Shown here piece by piece: positions 9,580 through 17,498 of a DNA stretch of 64,000 bases. The position numbers and the translations under genes were made by a program. The stretch is from JADCGM01 sp943368345. Its GTDB lineage: Bacteria > Pseudomonadota > Alphaproteobacteria > Sphingomonadales > Sphingomonadaceae. Numbering within the stretch: position 1 is the stretch's first letter; each line of letters starts with the position of its first letter. The notes beneath the pieces were generated by a model, which worked only from the letters and a program-made list of their open reading frames with translations, searched no databases and was not told where the DNA came from. Location of the stretch: positions 1 to 64,000 of the forward strand of contig CALRKY020000014.1 in assembly GCA_943368345.1 (NCBI GenBank). The letters run 5' to 3'.

Positions 9580-9924
9580 ATGACTTTATTTCGTTTGTTT
9601 CTCGTAACCTGCTTTGTCGCCATCACAGGTTACACGATGGTGACAATCTCCAATCACGGGCTAGATATTTTTCCCATCTTTTTTGGCGACATGGCCAAAA
9701 TGACGTGGCCGGGGCAGTTCAACCTCGACTTCTTCTGCTTCCTGTTGCTCTCGGGCTTTTGGACGGCGTGGCGCAACCATTTCACCGTCGGTGGAATCGC
9801 GCTCGGTGTGGCGATGACGCTGCTCGGCTTCCCGCTGCTGTCGGCTTATCTGCTGATTACTAGCTACAAGACAAATGGCGACATCAAGGCGATGATGCTG
9901 GGGGAGGCGCGGGCAAAGGGCTGA
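9580..9924 (+). CDS. Small membrane protein, DUF2834-like
   Basis: Protein of 114 residues with three hydrophobic segments at about 4-24, 49-63 and 70-93, and a short cytoplasmic tail. The GLDIFPIFFGDM turn and the FNLDFFCFLLLSGFW block resemble the DUF2834 family of small bacterial membrane proteins, but the match is by eye. The strong GAGGAGG Shine-Dalgarno 6 nt before the ATG supports this start. Function is unknown. Confidence 0.65.
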   Translation: MTLFRLFLVTCFVAITGYTMVTISNHGLDIFPIFFGDMAKMTWPGQFNLDFFCFLLLSGFWTAWRNHFTVGGIALGVAMTLLGFPLLSAYLLITSYKTNGDIKAMMLGEARAKG

Positions 9925-10057
9925 CCACCGACCGAAATGGAGTCGCTTGCTGCCTGACCGCAATGCACCCCAAAAGTGGCCGGACTGTTTTGCGGAGGTT
10001 GGCTGGCTCAGTCTGCGACTGAAGAGCTGGGGCTGGGTGGAAAGCTGACGGTCCGCA

Positions 10058-10957
10058 TCAGCGTTTTGGCGGACGCGGAAACAGCACCGGCGTATTCTTC
10101 CGATAGACTTGATAGGCGGGGTCATCGCCCCAGCGCTCTTTCGCAATGCCATCGAGCAGATTGACGCCGCTCACACGGGTCAGCAGCAGGTAGACGAATA
10201 TCGGCGATATGACCGCCAACCATGACCACCCCAAGAGTAGCGGGACCGCCATCACCAGAATGCCGAACCACAGCGTAAACTCGCCAAAATAGTTCGGGTG
10301 TTGCGACCATGCCCAAAGCCCGGTGTCCATGAATTTGCCCTTGTTCGCAGGGTCATTCTTGAACTGCCGCTTCTGGTTGTCTGCAACCACTTCGAAAGCA
10401 AAGCCGATCACCCAGATTCCAGCGCCTGCCCAGAAGAAGACATCCAAAGGCGCGGTCTTCTGCGACGTGATAATCACCAGCGCTGCCGACGCTGTGAAGA
10501 TCACCCATACGGCTTGCAGCGTCCAGGCGACAAGAAACCGTGGCGGATTGACCTTGATCTTCTCAAATCGCGGATCTGCACCGCCGGACGCGTGTATGCG
10601 GCTGAAAAGGAAACTCCCGAGCCGGATCGTCCATATGCCGACCATGGCTGCGACAACCATCGCTCTTGTATCGAGCGGCCAGGCATTGGACGCGGCGACA
10701 CCGATCACGGACAGATATGTCAACGCGCCGACGGTGTCGTAATAGGTGTCTTTTTGCGCCAAGGCAGACGGCATGAAAGCCAACCAATTCACTGCGAAAG
10801 CGACCAAGGCGCACACGAAAACGGTCGAATATGCGCCCATAGTGATGCTGTTCACCCCAGCAAGGTAGGCAAAGCCAAGTCCGAGGACGGTCACGAGTAC
10901 GACAATCAGCAGGCTTGTTCCTGCCCCCTTGAAGGACCGATTTGGCTCCGATGACAT
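10058..10957 (-). CDS. DUF1295 membrane protein (steroid-5-alpha-reductase / isoprenylcysteine-methyltransferase superfamily)
   Basis: Integral membrane protein of 299 residues with about seven hydrophobic segments. The C-terminal half carries the family signature: GLWAWSQHPNYFGEFTLWFG, then a tail with GIAKERWGDDPAYQVYRKNTP. DUF1295 proteins share the membrane fold of 5-alpha reductases and Ste14/ICMT enzymes that use NADPH or S-adenosylmethionine. The substrate cannot be told. It appears monocistronic. Confidence 0.85.
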   Translation of the reverse strand: MSSEPNRSFKGAGTSLLIVVLVTVLGLGFAYLAGVNSITMGAYSTVFVCALVAFAVNWLAFMPSALAQKDTYYDTVGALTYLSVIGVAASNAWPLDTRAMVVAAMVGIWTIRLGSFLFSRIHASGGADPRFEKIKVNPPRFLVAWTLQAVWVIFTASAALVIITSQKTAPLDVFFWAGAGIWVIGFAFEVVADNQKRQFKNDPANKGKFMDTGLWAWSQHPNYFGEFTLWFGILVMAVPLLLGWSWLAVISPIFVYLLLTRVSGVNLLDGIAKERWGDDPAYQVYRKNTPVLFPRPPKR

Positions 10958-11075
10958 TGCTTGCTCCCCCCGCTGGTGTTTGGCTGTCTAACGAGCAGTT
11001 GCGCGAATTGATCCGAATTGGGCCGTCCGCTTCTGACTACCGGTCCGCGAGCCTGTTCGAGCCGCTTATGGGTGG

Positions 11076-11626
11076 TTAGCGGACATTCCAGAAATGGATG
11101 CTTGCGTGAATTTGGTAGGCGTCTATTCGTACCTCTTTGAGACGCTGAGAGTCGTCGAAAAACAGCTTGAACCAGCCTTCACCGAGCCTAGCACTACAAG
11201 TGATCCCATCTGCAGCCGGGCGGTCATCGCAATCCACTTCGGCTTCAGGCAGGAAGCGCTTAACGCGCTTGACAACCTCATCCAACCTGCGAGCCGTGCC
11301 AATACCAAGCGCGACGATGGGTCGGGCACCGACACGGCCGATTTGAAGCGACTTCACCACCAATTCACCTTCGGCGAAATAGTGCTCCACATCACTGGCG
11401 TCGATGTAAGTGCACTCACCTTTCCATCGACACATCCGCCGTCCTCTACCAGGGTAAGCGCTTTTGGGGGCTCTCTGGTGCCGAATGGAATGCTTGAGAA
11501 GCTCTGCTCCGCAGCTCGGAGCTGTTCGTCCCCTGATCGGCGATGCTCAGCGACCGTAGGTCCCGACGCAGAGCAACCGCCGATAGCGAGAGCTGTCAAA
11601 AACGCAAAGGCGCACGTTATTTTCAT
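11076..11626 (-). pseudogene. Frameshifted lipoprotein gene
   Basis: Two overlapping minus-strand frames look like one gene. The upstream frame (ATG at 11624-11626) encodes a lipoprotein signal (MKITCAFAFLTALAIGGC) and about 60 residues of normal mature protein. The downstream frame, ending at 11076, continues with a plausible soluble domain (CRWKGECTYIDASDVEHYF...LVVKSL...ARRLDEVVKRVKRFLPEAEVDC). The frames meet near 11435, where the upstream frame becomes TSTPVMWSTISP-type noise. A one-base indel or sequencing error explains this better than two genes. The family is not recognised. Confidence 0.55.
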
Positions 11627-11774
11627 TCGCGCCGAAGCTAAGCAGAAAGACTGATGTCCGCAATGAGGTCGCTAGCTGCGTGACGGCTTTTTCTTCGAAT
11701 CAACCCGGAAGCTTGAGGTGGTCCCGCCTGTTTGGACAGTTTGGCGGCGAAGTTAAGCTAATCCCTGGTTTCGA

Positions 11775-12665
11775 TTATGCCGCCAGTTGGAGTGTTTCCG
11801 CTGGCGGGGCTAGCCCCGCCAGCGGAAGGATTTCGTTTACCCCATAAGCCTCATTCGGGGTCTGGCCTGCAAGCCCCGAGTGCGGCCGATCAGCGTTGTA
11901 ATAGCCGATCCAGCGGGTAAGGCCGACCCGCAGATCCGAGCCAGTTTCGAACGCGTGCAGATAGACGCATTCGTATTTGAGGGAGCGCCACAGGCGTTCG
12001 ATGAACACATTGTCCATCCAGCGGCCGCGACCATCCATGCTGATCCGGATTTCGGCGTCCTTCAGCACGGCGGTGAAGGCAAAGCTGGTGAACTGGCTGC
12101 CCTGATCGGTGTTAAAGATGTCGGGGGTGCCAAAGCGCGCCAGCGCTTCCTCCAAGGCCATCACGCAGAACCCGACGTCCATCGTGTTCGACAGCCGCCA
12201 CGCCAGTACTTTGCGCGTTGCCCAGTCCATGATGGCGACCAGATACAGGAAGCCGCGTCGCATCGGGATGTAGGTGATATCCGCGCACCAGACCTGGTTC
12301 GGCCGCTCGATAGCCATGTATCTGAGCAGATACGGGTAAATCCGGTGCTGCGGGTGCGGATCGCTCGTCCTTGGCCGCTGGTAGATCGGCGATAGGCCCA
12401 TCTTCGTCATCAAACGCCGTACCCTTCGGCGACCGATGATGACGCCCTGGCGCCGCAGATGGCGGACCATCTGGCGGCTGCCATACCAGGGCATGTCGAG
12501 GAACGCTGCATCGATCACCCGCATCAGCGCCAACGTCTCGTCGGACTCGGGCTGCGGCGCATAGTAAAACGACGACCGGCTGATCGACAGCAGACGGCAT
12601 TGCGCCGAGACTGACAGATCAGCGTGCATCACTTCCACCATCCCGCGCCTTCGATCCACGCTCAT
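11775..12665 (-). CDS. IS3-family transposase OrfB (DDE integrase core)
   Basis: Catalytic subunit. Its domains are an N-terminal HTH_21-like segment (ISRSSFYY...DMPWYGSRQMVRHLRRQG) and an rve integrase core with the DDE triad: Asp in VWCADITYIP, Asp in FNTDQGSQFTS, Glu in MDNVFIERLWRSLKYE. The conserved YNADRPHSGL end is present. The open frame extends upstream of the ATG at 12665 to 12818, which is the overlap used in the OrfAB fusion made by frameshifting. The independent OrfB is about 296 residues. Confidence 0.88.
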   Translation of the reverse strand: MSVDRRRGMVEVMHADLSVSAQCRLLSISRSSFYYAPQPESDETLALMRVIDAAFLDMPWYGSRQMVRHLRRQGVIIGRRRVRRLMTKMGLSPIYQRPRTSDPHPQHRIYPYLLRYMAIERPNQVWCADITYIPMRRGFLYLVAIMDWATRKVLAWRLSNTMDVGFCVMALEEALARFGTPDIFNTDQGSQFTSFAFTAVLKDAEIRISMDGRGRWMDNVFIERLWRSLKYECVYLHAFETGSDLRVGLTRWIGYYNADRPHSGLAGQTPNEAYGVNEILPLAGLAPPAETLQLAA

Positions 12666-12946
12666 CGACCGAAGGTTTTGGCTAAAAAATCCCGTTCCAC
12701 GACCAACTGCCCGATCTTGGAATGCAGCTTGTCGATCTCCGCCTCGCCGCTCGCCCGCGCCACCTCCGAGGCGCCAGCAAAGGTCGAAGCCATCCCGTCG
12801 ATCGCCTGCCGCTTCCATGCCGCGATCATCGTGTGGTGAATACCGTGCTTGCTACCCAGCTCGGCCAGCGTCAGGTCCCCGCGGATCGCCTCCAGCGCAA
12901 CCTTGGCCTTGAACTCAGCCGAATACCGCTTCCTTGTCGTCTTCAT
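12662..12946 (-). CDS. IS3-family transposase OrfA
   Basis: Protein of 94 residues with the OrfA HTH_Tnp_1 domain: KRYSAEFKAKVALEAIRGD, then LAELGSKHGIHHTMIAAWKRQ. A C-terminal leucine-zipper-like segment follows (EIDKLHSKIGQLVVERDFLAK). It binds the IS ends. The start is the ATG at 12944-12946, where family proteins begin (MKTTRKRYS). The stop TGA overlaps the first in-frame ATG of orfB as ATGA. Confidence 0.88.
   Translation of the reverse strand: MKTTRKRYSAEFKAKVALEAIRGDLTLAELGSKHGIHHTMIAAWKRQAIDGMASTFAGASEVARASGEAEIDKLHSKIGQLVVERDFLAKTFGR
12683..12689 (-). other. Programmed -1 frameshift heptamer T TTT TTA in the IS
   Basis: On the minus strand the orfA frame reads GAT TTT TTA GCC. Slipping back one base at T TTT TTA gives TTT TTT AGC, which enters the orfB frame. 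The heptamer is a canonical X XXY YYZ site and lies about 20 nt before the orfA stop, where IS3 elements place their fusion site. Confidence 0.7.
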
Positions 12947-13083
12947 TCCCGTCCGTCCTTCACGTCGGGAGTAGCTTAGCATCCTGTCCAGTTTTCCGGG
13001 ACCGCTTCAGCTGACGGTCAGCACTCGGTCAGAAAGCGGATGCAGCAAATTCGAACGGAGACACGACCCATCACTGCCGCCCG

Positions 13084-13112
13084 TTGCCATTCCTGCTTCC
13101 CCCCGCTATAGG
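13084..13112 (+). promoter_or_regulatory. Sigma-70-like promoter for rpmI-rplT
   Basis: TTGCCA (13084-13089) and TATAGG (13107-13112) are separated by exactly 17 bases, a close match to the -35/-10 consensus. They lie about 77 bases upstream of the rpmI start. The IS ends 75 bases before the -35 box, so the promoter is not disrupted. Confidence 0.5.
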
Positions 13113-13125
13113 GCCGTCCCTTCGA

Positions 13126-13159
13126 GAGTCGCCCGGCTGAAGGGCTGCCGTGGCGACTC
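13126..13159 (+). promoter_or_regulatory. Hairpin in the rpmI 5' leader
   Basis: GAGTCGCC (13126-13133) pairs perfectly with GGCGACTC (13152-13159) across an 18-nt loop. It lies between the promoter and the rpmI Shine-Dalgarno (GGAG at about 13180). In other bacteria rpmI-rplT is autoregulated by L20 binding to leader RNA structure. Assigning that role to this hairpin is inference. Confidence 0.4.
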
Positions 13160-13188
13160 ACAATCGAACCCCTGGATAGGAGTCGAAA

Positions 13189-13392
13189 ATGCCCAAACTG
13201 AAGACCAAGAGCGGCGTCAAAAAACGCTTCAAGCTCACGGCGTCCGGTAAGCTGAAACATGGTGTCGCCGGAAAGCGCCACCGCCTGATCAGCCACAACG
13301 CCAAGTACATCCGCCAGAACCGCGGCACCGAAGTGCTCGCAGCCGCCGACACCCAGCGCGTCAAGCTCTGGGCGCCGTATGGTCTCGGTTAA
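13189..13392 (+). CDS. rpmI: 50S ribosomal protein L35
   Basis: Protein of 67 residues, the usual L35 length, with the diagnostic start (MPKLKTKSGVKKRFKLT) and the GKRHRLISHNAK block. It is a small basic protein of the large ribosomal subunit. The ATG has a TAGGAG ribosome binding site 6-7 nt upstream. rplT follows after 13 nt, the standard bacterial pair. infC, often the first gene of this operon, is not next to it here. Confidence 0.98.
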   Translation: MPKLKTKSGVKKRFKLTASGKLKHGVAGKRHRLISHNAKYIRQNRGTEVLAAADTQRVKLWAPYGLG

Positions 13393-13405
13393 GGAGGGAT
13401 AGCAA

Positions 13406-13771
13406 ATGGCACGCGTTAAACGGGGCGTCACGGCGCACGCCCGCCACAAAAAGGTTCTGGACGCTGCGAAGGGCTATTATGGCCGTCGCAAGTCAACGAT
13501 CCGCATCGCCATGCAGGCGGTGGAAAAAGCCGGTCAATATGCCTACCGCGACCGCAAGGTAAACAAGCGCAACTTCCGCGCCTTGTGGATCCAGCGCATC
13601 AACGCTGCGGTGCGCGAGCAGGGCATGACCTACGGTGTGTTCATGCATGGCTGCAAGCTGGCCGGCATCGAACTGGACCGCAAGGTCATGGCCGATTTGG
13701 CTATGAATGAGCCGGAGTCGTTCATGATGGTCTTTACGCAGGCGCAGACCGCGCTCGCCAAGGCCGCCTGA
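13406..13771 (+). CDS. rplT: 50S ribosomal protein L20
   Basis: Protein of 121 residues beginning MARVKRGVTAHARHKKVLD, followed by GYYGRRKSTIRIA and the NRRNF-like KRNFRALWIQRINAA block that defines L20. It binds 23S rRNA early in 50S assembly and represses its own operon in several bacteria. It has an AAGGAGG ribosome binding site just after the rpmI stop. A strong hairpin follows the stop. Confidence 0.98.
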   Translation: MARVKRGVTAHARHKKVLDAAKGYYGRRKSTIRIAMQAVEKAGQYAYRDRKVNKRNFRALWIQRINAAVREQGMTYGVFMHGCKLAGIELDRKVMADLAMNEPESFMMVFTQAQTALAKAA

Positions 13772-13793
13772 CACTCAGGCGAAACGGGTAAAG

Positions 13794-13832
13794 GGGCGCG
13801 GGCTGCTGAACGGCGGCCCGCGCCCTTGTCGT
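13794..13832 (+). terminator. Intrinsic terminator-like hairpin after rplT
   Basis: Arms GGGCGCGGGC (13794-13803) and GCCCGCGCCC (13816-13825) are perfectly complementary over 10 GC pairs with a 12-nt loop. TTGTCGTTTGT follows, a weak T-tract. It could end rpmI-rplT transcripts or act as an attenuator before pheST. Confidence 0.55.
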
Positions 13833-13847
13833 TTGTGCAGTTCGATT

Positions 13848-13928
13848 CTCTCGGCGTCATCCTGACGAACGTCAGGATGACGCCGAGAGTAGCGGCCACC
13901 GGCTAAAGATCCTGACGTTCGTCAGGAT
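13848..13928. repeat. Palindromic intergenic repeats before pheS
   Basis: CTCTCGGCGTCATCCTGACG (13848-13867) is followed by AA and its exact reverse complement (13870-13889), a 42-bp near-perfect palindrome. A shorter relative, ATCCTGACG-TT-CGTCAGGAT, lies at 13909-13928, 20 bases before the pheS start. The core CATCCTGACG...CGTCAGGATG is of the kind found in short dispersed repeats of alphaproteobacteria. Confidence 0.7.
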
Positions 13929-13948
13929 GACGGACGTTGGGAACAGAG

Positions 13949-15031
13949 ATGAGCGATGTCGAATCACTGCGTACCGAATTGCTCGGTGCGGTCGCGTCCG
14001 CCGCGGACCTCGACGCCATCGAGGCGGTGCGGGTCCGTGCACTTGGCAAGACCGGGGCGGTCACCGCGCTGCTGAAAACGCTCGGGACGTTGTCGGCGGA
14101 GGATCGTGCCGTTGCGGGGCCTGCCTTCAACGGGCTGCGGGAGGCGGTGTCGGCGGCGATTGCCGCAAAGAAGTCCAACCTGGAATCCGCCGCCCTTGAT
14201 GCCCGTCTGGCGACCGAGCGGCTGGACATGACGCTGCCGGTTGGCACAGGCCAGCAAGGGTCTGTGCACCCGATTTCGCAGGTGATGGACGAACTGGCCG
14301 AAATCTTTGCCGATCTGGGCTTTGCCGTCGCCACCGGCCCGGAGATTGAGGACGACTGGCACAATTTCTCGGCGCTCAACATTCCCGAGAGCCACCCGGC
14401 CCGGGCGATGCACGACACCTTTTATTTTCCCGACCAGATGTCGGTTGGCGGCAAGCGGATGCTGCTGCGCACCCATACCTCCCCGGTGCAGGTGCGGACG
14501 ATGACGACGCAACAACCACCGATCCGGATCATCGCGCCGGGGCGGGTTTATCGGTCGGACTCCGATGCCACCCACACGCCGATGTTCCACCAGATCGAGG
14601 GACTGGTGATCGACAAGGGCATCCACATGGGCCACCTGAAATGGACGCTGGAAACCTTCCTCAAGGCGTTTTTCGAGCGTGACGACATCGTCCTGCGCCT
14701 GCGCCCCAGCTATTTCCCGTTCACCGAACCGTCGGCGGAAGTCGATGTCGGCTTTACCTGGGAGAATGGCCGCCGGGTGCTCGGCGGGTCCGAAGGCTGG
14801 ATGGAATTGCTCGGCAGCGGCATGGTGCATCCGCGCGTGCTGACCGCCTGCGGGATCGACCCGGAGGTCTACTCAGGTTTCGCCTTCGGGGTTGGCGTCG
14901 ACCGGCTGGCGATGCTCAAATATGGCATGGATGACCTGCGCGCCTTCTTTGACGGCGATCTGCGCTGGCTGAAACATTATGGCTTCCGCGCCCTCGACGT
15001 GCCGACGCTCAGCGGGGGAGTCGGCGCATGA
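13949..15031 (+). CDS. pheS: Phenylalanine--tRNA ligase alpha subunit
   Basis: Catalytic alpha subunit of 360 residues (about the usual 330-360). The N-terminal coiled-coil tRNA-binding region is followed by class II motif 2 (LRTHTSPVQVRTM, then RVYRSDSDATHTPMFHQIEG) and motif 3 (GFAFGVGVDRLAMLKYGMDDLR). It forms an alpha2-beta2 complex with PheT to charge tRNA-Phe. The ATG at 13949 is preferred to a TTG at 13937 because of the GGGAACAGAG spacing and the normal start MSDVESLR. The last bases overlap pheT by 4 nt. Confidence 0.97.
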   Translation: MSDVESLRTELLGAVASAADLDAIEAVRVRALGKTGAVTALLKTLGTLSAEDRAVAGPAFNGLREAVSAAIAAKKSNLESAALDARLATERLDMTLPVGTGQQGSVHPISQVMDELAEIFADLGFAVATGPEIEDDWHNFSALNIPESHPARAMHDTFYFPDQMSVGGKRMLLRTHTSPVQVRTMTTQQPPIRIIAPGRVYRSDSDATHTPMFHQIEGLVIDKGIHMGHLKWTLETFLKAFFERDDIVLRLRPSYFPFTEPSAEVDVGFTWENGRRVLGGSEGWMELLGSGMVHPRVLTACGIDPEVYSGFAFGVGVDRLAMLKYGMDDLRAFFDGDLRWLKHYGFRALDVPTLSGGVGA

Positions 15032-17412
15032 AGTTCACCCTCAACTGGCTGAAGGAACATCTGGCAACCGACGCGTCGCTGGAGGACATCCTGCTGACGC
15101 TGACCCGGATCGGGCATGAAGTCGAAGGCGTCGAAAATCCGGCGGCAAAGCTTGCACCGTTCATCATTGCGCGGGTGCTGACTGCCGCCCCGCATCCGCA
15201 GGCTGACAAGCTGCAGGTGCTGACGGTCGATGCCGGGGACGGCGTTGCGCAGCAGGTGGTATGCGGTGCCCCCAATGCCCGCGCCGGTCTGGTCGGCGTG
15301 TTCGGCGCACCGGGGGCCTATGTACCGGGCAGCGACCTGACGCTAAAGGTCGCCGCGATCCGGGGCGTCGAATCGCGCGGCATGATGTGTTCGGAGCGCG
15401 AGCTGGAGCTGTCGGACGAGCACAACGGCATCATCGACTTGCCCGCCGACGCGCCGGTCGGCACGGCCTATGCAAGCTATGCCGGGCTGGATGATCCGGT
15501 CATCGACGTGGCGATCACCCCGAACCGTCAGGATTGCATGGGTGTGCGCGGCATAGCCCGCGACCTCGCCGCCGCCGGGCTAGGGCAACTGAAGCCACTT
15601 GCCGAGGCGTATCGCGTGGCATCGTTTGATGTGCCGCGCAGCGGGCCGGGACCGGATGTGCGCACCAATGATGTGACCGGATGCCCGGCGTTCTATGCCT
15701 GCGCGGTCGCAGGGGTCAGCAACGGCGCTTCGCCTGCCTGGCTCCAGCAGAAACTGCGGGCCATCGGCCAGAAGCCGATTTCGGCGCTGGTCGATATCAC
15801 CAACTTCATCATGTTCGATCTTGGCCGCCCGTTGCACGTCTATGACCAGGCAAAGCTGAGCGGCCCGCTGGTCGCCCGCAAGGCCCGCGGCGGCGAGCAG
15901 GTGCAGGCCCTCAACGGCAAGACCTATACGCTCAGCCAGACGATGACCGTGATCGCTGACGACCGTGGCGTCCACGACATCGGCGGCATCATGGGCGGCA
16001 TGCATTCCGGCTGTTCGGAGACAACGACCGACGTGCTGATCGAATGCGCGTTTTTCGACCCCGAAGGCATCGCGCGTACTGGCCAGGCCCTGACGCTGAC
16101 CAGCGACGCGCGGACCCGGTTTGAGCGCGGCGTTGATCCCGCGTTTCTGGACGACGGCCTCGCTGTTGCGACGCATCTCGTCCTGGAACTGTGCGGCGGT
16201 TCCGCCAGCGGGCTGACCCGCGCGGGCCAGCCACCGCTCGATATAAAGACCATTGCCTACCGCCCGGAGCAGGTGCGCGGGCTGGCAGGTGTCGAGATCA
16301 CACCCGCCGCACAGGCGGATATCCTGACCCGGTTGGGCTTTGGCGTGACGGTCGGTGATCCGTGGCAGGCGACGGTCCCGACCTGGCGGCGCGATATCGA
16401 CGGCAGCGCCGATCTGGTCGAGGAAGTGGTGCGCATCAATGGCTTTGACGCCGTGCCGTCTACCCCGCTGCCGCGTGCCGAGGGGGTTGCAAAACCGACA
16501 GCGACCCCGGCGCAGCTGATCGAACGCCGCGTCCGCCGCGCGATTGCTGCTCGTGGCCTGAACGAGGCTGTGACCTGGAGCTTCATCGCGCCCGACGAAG
16601 CCGAGCCGTTCGGAGGCGGTGCCTGGACGCTTGAAAACGCCATCTCCACCGACCTCGCGGTCATGCGGCCGTCGCTGCTCCCCGGCCTGTTGTCGGCTGC
16701 CAAGCGCAACGCCGACCGCGGGCAGTCCAATCTCCGCCTATTTGAGCTGGGGCGGCGCTATCACGGTGATGCCGAACGTCCGACTGCCGGTATCTTGCTG
16801 ACCGGGGATCGCAGCGAGCGGGACTGGCGGACGGGCAGATCCGCCACCGTCGATGCCTTTGACGCCAAAGCCGAGGCATTGGCCGGTCTGGCCGCCGCCG
16901 GTGTGCCCGTCGAGCGTCTGCAGGTCATGGACGGTGCCTCCCCCTGGTATCACCCCGGTCGTTCGGGGCAGCTCTGCCTTGGCCCGAAAACCACGTTGGC
17001 TGAATTCGGCGAGTTGCACCCGGCTGTTGCCAAGCAGTTTGACCTGCGCGGCTCCGTGGCGGTCGCGGAAGTGTTCCTCGATGCCATCCCGCAGCCGAGG
17101 GGCGGGGCCAAGCGCAACCGCCCGGTCTATGCGCCGCCGCCCCTGCAACCGGTCACTCGTGATTTTGCCTTTGTGGTTGGGGCCGCCGCGTCCGCCGATG
17201 CCCTGCTCCGGGCGGTGCGCGGTGCCGATAAGGCCGCAATCCTGTCGGCAACCCTGTTCGATGTCTTTGTGCTCCCGGACGGCCAGCGCTCACTCGCCGT
17301 TGCCGTGACGCTGCAACCCAACGAACGCAGTTTTACCGATGCCGAGATCGAGGGCCTGTCGGCAAAGATCATCGAGGCAGCAGCAAAGGCAGGCGGGGTA
17401 TTGCGGGGCTGA
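15028..17412 (+). CDS. pheT: Phenylalanine--tRNA ligase beta subunit
   Basis: Protein of 794 residues, the normal size. It starts MKFTLNWLKEHL; an EMAP/tRNA-binding (OB) domain at about 40-150 contains HPQADKLQVLTVDAG. B3/B4 editing domains, a B5 domain and a C-terminal anticodon-binding FDX-ACB domain (PPLQPVTRDFAFVV...) follow. The B3/B4 module hydrolyses mischarged Tyr-tRNA-Phe. Its ATG overlaps the pheS stop (ATGA), so subunit synthesis is coupled. Confidence 0.97.
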   Translation: MKFTLNWLKEHLATDASLEDILLTLTRIGHEVEGVENPAAKLAPFIIARVLTAAPHPQADKLQVLTVDAGDGVAQQVVCGAPNARAGLVGVFGAPGAYVPGSDLTLKVAAIRGVESRGMMCSERELELSDEHNGIIDLPADAPVGTAYASYAGLDDPVIDVAITPNRQDCMGVRGIARDLAAAGLGQLKPLAEAYRVASFDVPRSGPGPDVRTNDVTGCPAFYACAVAGVSNGASPAWLQQKLRAIGQKPISALVDITNFIMFDLGRPLHVYDQAKLSGPLVARKARGGEQVQALNGKTYTLSQTMTVIADDRGVHDIGGIMGGMHSGCSETTTDVLIECAFFDPEGIARTGQALTLTSDARTRFERGVDPAFLDDGLAVATHLVLELCGGSASGLTRAGQPPLDIKTIAYRPEQVRGLAGVEITPAAQADILTRLGFGVTVGDPWQATVPTWRRDIDGSADLVEEVVRINGFDAVPSTPLPRAEGVAKPTATPAQLIERRVRRAIAARGLNEAVTWSFIAPDEAEPFGGGAWTLENAISTDLAVMRPSLLPGLLSAAKRNADRGQSNLRLFELGRRYHGDAERPTAGILLTGDRSERDWRTGRSATVDAFDAKAEALAGLAAAGVPVERLQVMDGASPWYHPGRSGQLCLGPKTTLAEFGELHPAVAKQFDLRGSVAVAEVFLDAIPQPRGGAKRNRPVYAPPPLQPVTRDFAFVVGAAASADALLRAVRGADKAAILSATLFDVFVLPDGQRSLAVAVTLQPNERSFTDAEIEGLSAKIIEAAAKAGGVLRG

Positions 17413-17498
17413 AGCTTTGGCGATTCGGCGGCATTCAGCTAGAGGTTGGACATCGCTAGTGCCTAGAATCGCGCTGCCACCCTGACAAAGGCTCTCCC

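Larger units (their letters stand above)
11714..13009 (-). mobile_element. Complete IS3-family insertion sequence, 1296 bp
   Basis: The ends are imperfect inverted repeats: the left end begins TGAGGTGGTCCCG and the right end, read on the minus strand, begins TGAAGCGGTCCCG. Both sides are flanked by the triplet GCT (11711-11713 and 13010-13012), a 3-bp target-site duplication as usual for IS3. It holds orfA and orfB with a slippery heptamer at their junction. All parts are intact, so it may be active. It sits between the frameshifted lipoprotein gene and the rpmI promoter. Confidence 0.9.

Noticed and set aside
11354..11626. Programmed frameshift in the lipoprotein gene
   Set aside because: No slippery heptamer is visible at the join, so a mutation or sequencing error is more likely.
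17413..17498. SAM riboswitch before the sulfur enzyme
   Set aside because: The leader is only 86 bases with no conserved riboswitch core visible.
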